DNA of 64,000 bases, taken from contig CM020501.1 of assembly GCA_009823395.1 (NCBI GenBank), positions 24,780,861 through 24,844,860 on the forward strand, given 5' to 3'. Numbering within the stretch: the first letter of the stretch is position 1; the number at the start of each line of letters is the position of its first letter. Position numbers and translations under genes: made by a program. Below, in pieces: positions 36,045-60,819 of this stretch. Origin of the DNA: Thamnaconus septentrionalis. Its lineage: Eukaryota > Chordata > Actinopteri > Tetraodontiformes > Monacanthidae. The notes beneath the pieces were generated by a model, which saw nothing but the letters and a program-made list of their open reading frames with translations, was not told the DNA's origin and made no database searches.

Positions 36045-36560
36045 CTCGGTTTGCGGCGATTTAGCGACGTTCCCGCACTGTGCTCGTTAAAATCCCGGTG
36101 TAAGCGGTTCAAATCATGGACGACGGGCGTCCATGCGCGGCCGTGGGAGCCCGCCGCCGCTTCATCAGCTTCCGAGCCGGATCTGGAGCACCGGAGCCCC
36201 GCCGCCGCCGTGGCCGCCGCCCGGCCTCTTCCCAACTCTTGGAGCCGGAGCAAAAGCTCCGCTTCGGGGGCGGAGAAAGGAATTTTTTAAAAAAGGAAAC
36301 GGAGGAAAAACCCGTCTTGGTTCTTTATTGAAAATTCTCCGGTGGAATCATGGTGGCTGTCAGCCTCCTCCGTGGTGTTCGCCAGGCGGTCATATCTTAT
36401 TTATTCGGCCGGAGCGCTGCACACTGGCTTCCGCCGCGCCGAGTCGACACACTTTCCTTATCCCCGCTTTGTCGACGCTGCTCCGCGGCGGAGCGACGCC
36501 AACTCGCCCTCGCTTCGGTCCATGACAACAGGTTTAAAGGCTTCCGAGTGCAGACAGGCG
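36045..36560 (-). promoter_or_regulatory. GC-rich block, candidate hecw2 promoter and 5' non-coding exon
   Basis: The stretch is rich in CG dinucleotides and GCC repeats, unlike the AT-rich DNA around it. On the minus strand it ends in ccgag|gtaaataa, a good donor, so it could be a first non-coding exon spliced to the acceptor near 24962. Plus-strand ORFs inside it show no protein-like features. Assignment to hecw2 is inferred from position only. Confidence 0.4.
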
Positions 36561-38450
36561 GCTGGGAACTTTTCTACCTCCCACCTCCCCCGCTCATTAT
36601 TTCAGGCCCCATGTTGTCCATGTTGGCCAAGATCAGCATCAAAATAACTGATCTGACACCTCCCACCCCTCTTTGTGGAGCGGGTGCATCCAACCTGAGG
36701 CTCGGGGGCCTCCGCGGGGACGACACGAGGGAATTCAAGGGACACGTTAGTTGTATGACTCAAGTACATTTTCACTACACAGACGTGATATTATCATACG
36801 TGTCAGTATAATACGAACACTATAAATTATAATGTATCGGGAAAAAAAATTCGTTTTCCGTACAAATTGCACTCGCAAAATAAACTTTACCAATATTTGC
36901 TTGCAAAGTGTCTCCAGTCTCTCCTCAAAATGAGAAATAAAATCCACCCTTTACTTTGCTGTTGCTAAATGTTAAACTATATTTTATTTACAAAGGTGCA
37001 AAAATGAAAAAACCACGTTAAAAAAAAAAAAAAACTTTTCGGCAAGAGACTGTAAAGAGAAGGATAAATATTCTTTTTTACCAGGATAATTGATCGTAGG
37101 AAGCAACAGAATTCCAGTGTGGGAAGATGAACAAGATGATAAACAGAAGCCTTGAGGCATTCTCGAGCTTCTATTTAACTGCCATTTCCTTTTGGAACAT
37201 TACTAGAGAAAGAAGCTCAAAACAAAAAAATAACATTTCTAACTCCAACGGCATATCAGTTACAATGGCGTTGACTGGGAAGAGGGAGGATTGTGTTCAC
37301 ATGTTTAGACAAGAGCAGATGTTACAGATTAGAGGACCAGGTGGAAGGAAGTATGGAGGTGTGCAGGGTACCTGCAGGACCAGCTGACGCTGCTGGAGAA
37401 AGCTGAGAGCCACTAGTGTGTGCGTGCTCCCACACACAACAGGTTATAGGGCGAAGTTGTTGGAGTGGAGACCTGAGCATGCGGACCTGTAGACAGACAG
37501 CACCATGCATTAGATTAGATCAGTGGTGTAGTCTAGATTATTGTAGTGGGTGAATAATTAACAAACTTCTATTCTAATGAATAATTAACAAACTTATATG
37601 AAAAAATAACATTTCAGCAATCAAGTCAACAATCAATCATTCTCTATAATGCCACTAAAGCGATGGCTGATATTGTCAAACAGATCAGAACATAAAACAT
37701 CATTTTAAACGAGAAAGTGAACATTGTGTAAAAAAAAAAAAATTACTGATACGTATCTTTAAGCATTTTTTAGTGTTTGTAAAAAAGAATTCTGAACCTT
37801 TTCGAGTGGTTATACGGTGTATAGCTTCGTATCATGTAGAGAGACTACACCACTAGATTAGATTCTCATCCTGCTCTGAAAAGGTCAAAACCAAGGAGCA
37901 ACTTCCTGCTTGACAAGAGTTGGACTTCAAGTGACAATCTGGTTATAAAACTTTTCAGGATTTCATCAATGTCACACAACTATTGGAGGAAAAGGAGGAG
38001 AAAAGAAATACTGCAGACATTTATCCTCTGAAGAAGTAAATTGCTGAGGACATTTATGGCAGTGTGCTGACACTGTTACCCAGCAGTGCTGATGTTTAAC
38101 CATTTAAGTTCCGGATATGGTCCAAGACCAACCCTCTCCACCCCCAGCAACCCAGGTGATGAAACATGATGGGAGCAGACGGTTGGGACGGGAGAGAATG
38201 AGGGACTTGGCAAATAATCCTCAAACCTAATCCCCCACGGCAACAAAAGAAAGTCTCTGGTTGCGTCACGGTTTCCAGAAATCAATACAAAAGGGTCGGT
38301 GAAAAACATTGGTACTGATAATGTTAATTTAATCATTATTGAAGAAAAACTCAGTGTCATGGTTTTTAATGTAAACAAACAAAATAGTCATATAGAGGAT
38401 AAACACAATTTTCTAAAATTTGAAAATGTGAAGGTTTCAAAAATATATAC
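36561..38450. other. Intergenic stretch, nothing recognised
   Basis: Low-GC sequence with no protein-like ORF, no clear repeat family and no RNA gene seen. In human the gene between HECW2 and GTF3C3 is CCDC150, as recalled; no trace of a coiled-coil gene was seen here. Confidence 0.5.
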
Positions 38451-38459
38451 AAACTGGCA

Positions 38460-38750
38460 TAAATAACATAATACTATTTATTTACATGATTAGATTTTTT
38501 CAATTAAAAGGACCAAGATTACGACTTTACTTAGGCACCAATTGTGTACAAATAAATTATCAGTGCTATCGGGAAGTATATCGTCCTTCACTTTCCAGCT
38601 TACAATCACTGAGATTGTTGCTTTCCCATATGACTCTTACACTCAGCGTCCCATGGTGACTGAGTGAAAGGAGAGCGTTTGAAACATTTGCACATTCATC
38701 CGAAAGGAAAAAATGTGAAAGATCTGAAAATGGGCATTTTGGAGCGCTTT
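38460..38750 (-). terminator. gtf3c3: gtf3c3 3' UTR with polyadenylation signal
   Basis: The first AATAAA downstream of the stop on the minus strand is at 38477-38482, giving a 3' UTR of about 290 nt. No other candidate was weighed. Confidence 0.5.
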
Positions 38751-53272
<14,522 letters not shown>

Positions 53273-53560
53273 CTCGCTCCCGGCACGCGACTAAAGGATG
53301 CTAATGGATAAACGCTCTATTAAAAACTGTGGCATTTCCCGAGCAATTGGGGCTACAGCGCGAAGAAACTGTGTCATATATAAATGTGTGTATATACATT
53401 CACAGAGAAACAGAGACTTCCACGGAGCCGGGCGCCCGAGAACATGCGCACTGCTGAGCAGTCACCGAGTGACGACGATTAAAAACTTCCGGGTTGGATG
53501 CCGCTGTCGCTGTGAAAACAGGAAGTGTTTATGGATTTAGCAATGTATAGTGGGCAAAAG
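53273..53560 (-). promoter_or_regulatory. gtf3c3: gtf3c3 promoter region
   Basis: Directly upstream of the ATG the DNA becomes CG-rich. It contains an ETS-type site (ACTTCCGG on the plus strand, 53485-53492) and a TGCGCA core near 53445-53450 resembling half an NRF1 site. Both are common in housekeeping promoters. No TATA box is obvious in the right position. Confidence 0.45.
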
Positions 53561-54269
53561 TGAAAACTACAATCTTTCAGCCACTTTACTGCGTTTTTAC
53601 TTCTAAATGTAGCAGATTTGGGACAAAACGAACGATTTCCAATTTATTTTATTCCCCGAAGTGTGAGACAACAGTTAACTCTTTCAAATCACATTAAAAT
53701 TTCACTATGAGTTGCGTTTAAACTGAATTGTTTAAATTATCAATAAAAGCAAGTCTGAGTCGAAGAACTGGTAAAAAAAAACAAAACAACAACAACAAAA
53801 AAACAAAAAACAACTGGAGTAGCAGCTATCTAGTCTCAAAAAATATTATTTTGTCAAACGTTTGTCGGAGTAATCATTTATGAGATTTCACTGCCCCCGT
53901 GTGCTGAAAAAGGGCAAAAACAAAACGCGGCCAAAACTGTACACGTTAACAATTAATCTGGTTAACCGATGTGGCAGCATGGCCAAACAAATGAGAACGT
54001 TAATATAAAACCGTTTTGAAAAAGAGAATTTTAACTTTTGTTTCAAAGGGAATACAAGTGGAAATTAGTTAGTCATCAAACTGAAGCGATTAACACTTTT
54101 TTTTTGTTTGCTATTTCAGCGATTAACTTACACGGTAAATTCTTTTAAACAAGAACAAAAGCAACTCAATAAATGTTTATTTTTTTTATTCAACATCATT
54201 TATTGACACTCCCTTCGTATGAAGACGCAGACAACAAAGAATAAAAAAAAAAAACGAGACGATTCAACT

Positions 54270-55580
54270 CAACATAACGGCGTGCTTTATTGATATACAG
54301 TAAAGCAGTTTATAATACAGTAGTAAGGCATATATTTGGTGGAATCTGATATGTTGTGAAGTATTGATGCGTTATTGGAACAAAAAAAACCTCAAACATT
54401 AGATGCTTCAAATAAAAGGGAGCAACTGAAAAACCTCTGGCGGGAATTCAAACAGAGCCTGTTGGCCTCATGCTGAGAAAAAAATAACTCCAAACACGCT
54501 ACACCGCCGCCGCCGCCGCTGCTGCTGCTGCCGCTGCTGCCGCCTTCCCAGTGGTTTTGACATGGAGTCAGGATGGAGCTCATGTAGTCGCACATGCTTA
54601 AATGCTAACACTTCACACAGCACAAACAAACAAACAAAACAAAAACAAAGTAAAACCAAAAAAGAAAAACCCGTGCCTCTGCGCAGAAAACAACCAGTAG
54701 AGGGCAGTAGAGCACTGACTCGCTGCAAGAGGCTGAGCCTCGTGAGAAGCCAAAACATTCAGTCGGAAACTCCTACAGCGCAATTCTGAGACGGACAGAG
54801 AGTGTTCGCTTCGGGGCGGCGTTTCTCAACTGGTGGGTTGCGACCTGAAAGTGGGTCGTGAAGCCGTTTTGATTGGGTCACGACTTCGTGGGCAGTTTTA
54901 TTTAAAATAGAAGAAAAAGGGATTTTAAAATATGTAAATATATATTTTAAACCAGATAGACAGAAGGTTGGGCCGGCGTTTTCATTTCTGTGGGATAAAT
55001 TTGAGCGCCGTGGAATAATTGCGGGTTCCTGAGACTCCAGCGGTTGAGAAGCACTGCCTTCGGGAATCCATCGCGGTTCATCCAGGTCAACAACGTGACT
55101 TGAGTCCAGTCAGCGATGTGGCCTCCGGGCTGCACGACTGGTGTGAGGTAGCGCTGGTGTCACAGGAGAAACCCTGACCTTGTGACCTCCGCAGTGTTCA
55201 GAAAGCAACATTCTTCCCAGGGACTCCTTCGTCACAGCGTCACGCAAAAGCTGGTGGCGAGCTTGCGACGCCACCGGCTGTGCGTGCACGTCGAGGCCTG
55301 AGCTGAACGAAGTGGATGCGAGCTTAACTGAGGGCCAGACGGGGCTCCGCCGTTTGGTCGCCTTGTGCTGTGATGTCACTCCGAGGAGGGAAACTGCAAA
55401 TGGGAAGCGTTGACGACGCGTCTTCGTGTGTGCGCGCTGTGTGAACAGGAAGCGTCCTGAACTTCCTGTACGCATTCAGTTTGCTCTCATCCAATCATAT
55501 CGTGTTCATTGCAATCAAACAATAAGGATGGAAAGAAAAAAGGTTATCAATAATTATCTTCCCTGATGTTGTTTTGTTGG

Positions 55581-55622
<42 letters not shown>

Positions 55623-56164
55623 ACACATTATGATTTCTATTCCCTCACCAGAAATGACAAAAGTCCATCCTTTTCTTCTTCAGAAGGAAAATCACAAAAA
55701 CTCAGAAACCGTCCCTTTGTGATGTCACAACAAAGCAACCATTTTTCGCACAAAGTGAGAGCCAAATTTTTTTTTTCTTTATCAGTAAAATTGCACGTGT
55801 ATAGTTAAGGGAAGACTTATTGCTATATGTCGTTTTTTTTAAATCATAGTGGATATAAACAGAACGAGTCATTTTAAAGAGCAAATTAATACATTGAATC
55901 ACCAGCTCAAGCAATATTGCCAATTATTTCCGACAGCGTCCACTCTTTTGTGGACTACAGTTGCTGGTTCAATTCTCAGTGAGGCCTTCCAGTAGCACGC
56001 AGCACAAAAAAAAACAAACAAAAAACTGGGATTAAACTTCCGCAACGGAGGCGTTTGTGGAAAAAGAAAGAAAAAGTGATGGACGAATTAATGGACGGGT
56101 GGAGGGAAAAAAAAAAAAAAACAAGTTTGCAACATTTCGTTTGCCGATGGCCAAATAAAAAAAG

Positions 56165-56214
<50 letters not shown>

Positions 56215-59200
56215 TACTGTAAAGATCCAGGATGCCTGCATTGCCTTGACAGTAGTGTGACGCTGCTCATAGAAAGACATGAGAAAGCAGCCTGATGGTT
56301 ACAATCAATCTCTCCCCCTCTCTGATTTTCTCTCAGTACAAACGTGTGAAACGCTCCAACCGTCGCCCCCTGGATACAAAGAGATGGCAAACACTCCCCA
56401 CGCACTGCACACAATTATTTGTATTTCGTCGTCGCTACCCGCACCCCCCCTCCCCCTCCCAAAACCCTAATCCGGATTTATACAATTGCATAGAAGTTTA
56501 AAAACCAGCCTCTGTTAATAACAATTATAATAAAACAACTTCAGGGACGTTTTCTTTTCTTTTTTTTTTGATTTCTTAAGAAACTACTTAAATCTACAAG
56601 TTATAATGATCTCCCCCCCCCCTCCCCCACATAATTTTTTTCTTCTTCAGTTTTTCTCCCGTAACTGGTCGTCGCTCTCACAAAAATAGACGCTATATAT
56701 AATATTCTCTTTGTAAACTGTGTGGGTTTTTTTTTCTCTCGCTCTCTCTCCGATCCAGTTGTTCTGACTAGAAAAGCATGCGACAGGTGGGGAGGGATGG
56801 GGAGGAGGGGAAGGGTGAGGAGGAAGAGAAGGTCAGTAGGGCAGGTTGGCGTGGTGCTGCTCGGCGCTGCGCTCCTCCGTCATCACGCTGACCAGCGACT
56901 CCACAGCTCGGCCCAGGTCGTCAGCCATGTGGAACAGACTGCCGACACTCGGGCCTGAGTGAGAGAGTGGGAGAGAGAGAGAGAGAGCGAGAGAGAGAGT
57001 GAGAGAGAACAAAATGCTAGCCATGCTAATGCTAATGTTAGCGTGGCGCCAGCGGCGGTGGTGGTTACAAGGGATAAATTGAGCAGTGTTTGTTAGTTGA
57101 GCTTTGTGAGCTAATAAACTGATGGTAGCACAAAAGATGCTAACTTGCGTGCGTTCCAAATGGGGAGGGAGCTAATGCTAATGTTAGCGTGGTGGCGGTG
57201 GTTAAAAGGGATCAATGAGTAAAAGGGAGAAATTGAGCAGTGTTTGTCAGTTGTTAGTTTGGCTTTGTGCGCTAATAGCCTGATGGTAGCACAAGAGATG
57301 CTAACTTGCGGCGTGATCCAAATAGGAGGGAAGCTAATGCTGATGTTAGCGTGGCGGTAGCGGTTAAAAGAGATTCATTGAGCAACGTTTGTTTGTTGTT
57401 AGTTTAGCTTGGTGAGCTAATAGCCTGATGGTGGCGCATGAGATGCTAACTTGCAGCGCGTTCTAAATGGCGAAGCTCTGCCTTTCAATTGTTAACACTT
57501 TGAGAATTTTGCAGAGTGCCTGGGGTTTATTGTAAGTACAATATAAAAGAACAAAACACCTTTATTAGTCCCACATTGGGGAGATTTGCATAATGCAGCG
57601 ACAATAAAGGGCAAAGAGAAGGAAAATTATATTAATAGGAAATGCGTAATACCGTTAGCGTAGCAGCTAAATCATTTGTACAAGAAAAAAAAATATAACT
57701 GTCCATATAGATGTAAATAGTTGGCTTTTCCTTCCTTTCTTACTCTGTAAGGAGTTCATTTTATTTCTTTTGAATTCATGTATTTTTTTCTTCTCTATTA
57801 CAGTACATGTTGCTGTAAGCCATGTAAATTTCCCCAATGTGGGATCAATAAAGGCATTCCAATTCTCATCCTTTGCTCCCTCTACTGGACTCCCTGTTTT
57901 GTGAAAGTGGTGGATAAAAGCCAACACTGAGACTTCTGGTCAGTGCAATAGTAGCAGTAGTGCAAGGAGCGCGTCATGTGGTCAGTGCACAGTGGTGACT
58001 ATGTGGAGCCACTGACCTCTGACCTCTCACGGGTGTCCCCGTCGACCTCCTGGCTCGCCGAGAAGAGGGGGAAGAGGAAAGGAAAGAGGAGAAATACCAA
58101 AGTCAGTGTTGTCGGCAGAGAGAAAAGAGGGAGGGGAGGGGCGGCGGTGGAGGAGGAGGAGGAGGAGGAGGAAGAGGAGTGGAAACTTGTCAGAGAGTGA
58201 AGGAAGGAGGTGATACCGTGGCTATAAATTTTGAAATTTGATTTTTTTTCTTGCGTCTCTGGGAAGTGTCACCGCAGTGCCGCTGGATTAATAGAATTTT
58301 AATTGTGGCTTCAATTTTGCTTCCTAACGATCACAAGGTCAATAAAATTTGAAGAAATAAAAAAAAAAAGAAATTATCAGCGAGGAAATGTCAGAGGGAG
58401 GGGAAAGAAAGTACTGTTGGCAACCAGTGGAGGGCAGCAACGTGCTTTTGCTGCGACCAAGGATGTCAAACACAGTGGGGCCAAAATGTGAAACATTTAC
58501 TGGAAAAACCTTCCTCCAGACAGAACAGTGAACCTTTTTGGACCCAAACAGGTTTGGCTTCAACCTGAATATGGAACAAGCAAAGCTTAATACTATACAT
58601 AAATAACTTCATATTTCACACACGCAAAATCGAACTTCAAATTTAAAAACTCATTAAAGTAAATAAAATGTTAGCACAAATCCTATAGCTCTATTTATTT
58701 GCAGCTTTCTGATTTAAATTTCAACAGAAACTTTTTTTCCACGGGCTGATAATACATTTAAAAATAAAATGACAAGAATAAACCAATGAAGTCATAATAA
58801 TTTCCTTCAGTGAACGTCCTGTCCTGATCGATGCGCCACAATACCTGCAGAGCATTCTGGGATTTGTAGTATTAGCGCTACATGTGCTGTATCATACCAG
58901 CAGGCCAGCAGCTTTAGTAGTGATTTTGTATTGGCCTTGCGGGCCACATATAATGACACTGCGGACCAAATCTGGCCTTGCTAGCCAATGTTTGACAGCA
59001 ATGGTATAGTTTTTGCTTGAAGTAGAGCGACTTGAACTCTGCTGTTGTGTAGTTTAATAGAAGTGGATCATATTTCAGAGAGACCTCAGCTTTGGGGGTC
59101 ACTGTTCAGTTATCAGCACAGAGAAAAAAAATGATATTAAAAGTGTAAACATCCAAGAATGGCTCATTGGTCATCACTATTCCTGATTACAATTTGGTTG

Positions 59201-60549
59201 TGCTGCAGTTGAGAAAGAAACACAGTGAAATTAGCAAAGCTGCAGAGTGCACTTGTTAGAGTGGCGCAGTAGTTTTGTGGGCTAATTATGGTTAGCAGCG
59301 CCGCCGCTAGCGTGGTTTCTGCTCCAGCTGCTTTCACTCTTCAGCAACCCCCGACCAAAGAGCCGGAACGCACAAAACTTGGGATCAAGTCGGAAGTTTG
59401 AAGTTTGTTCGGAAATATGAACCGTGCGTATGTCCTTTTTTCAGTTTGACAAATTAGAGTTAAAATTTCCATGAAGAAATAGGAGAAAATGTCGAAACAA
59501 GTAAATATGAAAAGGTTCACTGTTCTATCTGGAGGAAAATCTATTTTCAATAAATATCAATGTTGGACTGAGATTTTGTCCAAGTTTTACATTTTGGCCT
59601 CACTGGTAAATAATAAAATGAATAATAGTGTGAGCAGCATTTGTATCTTTAAACACCAAAGTAACCAGCGTGTTTTTCCAACGTAAGAAGCAGAAAGTAC
59701 AGATATTTCTGTATAGACCCGGCCGAGAAGGACGAACAAACCCTGCCTCCCCGGTAACCACACGGGACGGTCTAGCCTTCGGCGTAGTTTCCAGCTTGCG
59801 TCACCGCCGTTCCCTCCTGCTGGCCAACCCCGGAAGTGACGTTTTTATAGCATCAAGCTAACCATTGGTTAATAAGCTAACCATTGGTTCGCGATGTAAC
59901 GATTGCGTTGGATGTTCAAATAAGTAAAAACCCTACGTTTAAAACTGAATATTTGATGTGAAATTTCAATACTTAAATTTATACGAAGTGTCTTTGCCAG
60001 TACATGGCGCTAATTTCAGCTAACTTCCCAGGATCCCAGGATGCTTTGCAGCAGCACGCAAAGCACCCTGGGATACAAAAGGACGCTAAGGATAGTAGCA
60101 GTGCATCCTTGGAATCGGCTAAAAGTAGGGCGCATTTGAAGGGCGCATTTGCAGCGTAGGATGCAGAACCTGAATCGAGGCACAGCCTAGGTGGTAAAAC
60201 AGAGTTGGCGACATTGCAAATTGCTAATTAGCCACATGCTAATTGGTTCTCTGAAGAAGAAGAAGAAGAAGAAGAAGAAGAAGAAGAAGATATCGCAGGA
60301 AAGAAATCAGGTGAAAACTGTGGCGTGTGAGCGGCTTAACGCACCCTGGCTGTGCGGGAAGGAGTTGTTGAGCTGCTCCATCACTTCCTCCAGCCCAGAT
60401 GCATCTTGGGAAGGGCTGGACAGCTCGTCGTCCCCTGAGGCAGACAGACAGACAGGAAGACAAGAGCTTTGTAAACACACACACACTCGCTGTTTAACAG
60501 TGGAATCAGACTCCGGTGTCTATTTATAGGTTGGATGTAAATGAAGGGA

Positions 60550-60596
<47 letters not shown>

Positions 60597-60749
60597 TTGC
60601 TCACCCATTGTGTCGGTGGTCTGGCTAGCGGCCACGCGCAGCGCCGGCAGGGAGGAGTCGGAGCGCTGGGAGGAGGTGGAGGGGGAGGACAGAGCCGTGC
60701 CGTTCACCTTGGAGTCCGTCTGACATGGACGCACGCACGAACACGCACG

Positions 60750-60819
<70 letters not shown>

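Larger units (their letters stand above)
54270..56832 (-). terminator. dmd: dmd 3' UTR and polyadenylation signal
   Basis: AATAAA lies at 54286-54291 (minus strand). The last about 95 nt before cleavage, and blocks at about 56480-56720, are nearly the same as the human DMD 3' UTR as recalled. The part between holds lineage-specific inserts: a family E hAT element, a TA repeat (about 55585-55618), a CA repeat (about 56167-56212) and a GCC/GCT repeat (about 54504-54545). Confidence 0.85.

Noticed and set aside
36116..36811. Plus-strand ORFs of 71-153 residues in the GC-rich block
   Set aside because: Overlapping ORFs in several frames as expected in stop-poor GC-rich DNA; Arg/Pro bias, no family resemblance.
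54468..54758. Minus-strand ORF in the dmd 3' UTR
   Set aside because: Untranslated region containing a GCC/GCT repeat; no protein-like features.
56833..57159. 108-residue ORF including the dmd C-terminus
   Set aside because: Only the part after the acceptor at 56954 is coding; the upstream part is intronic repeat.
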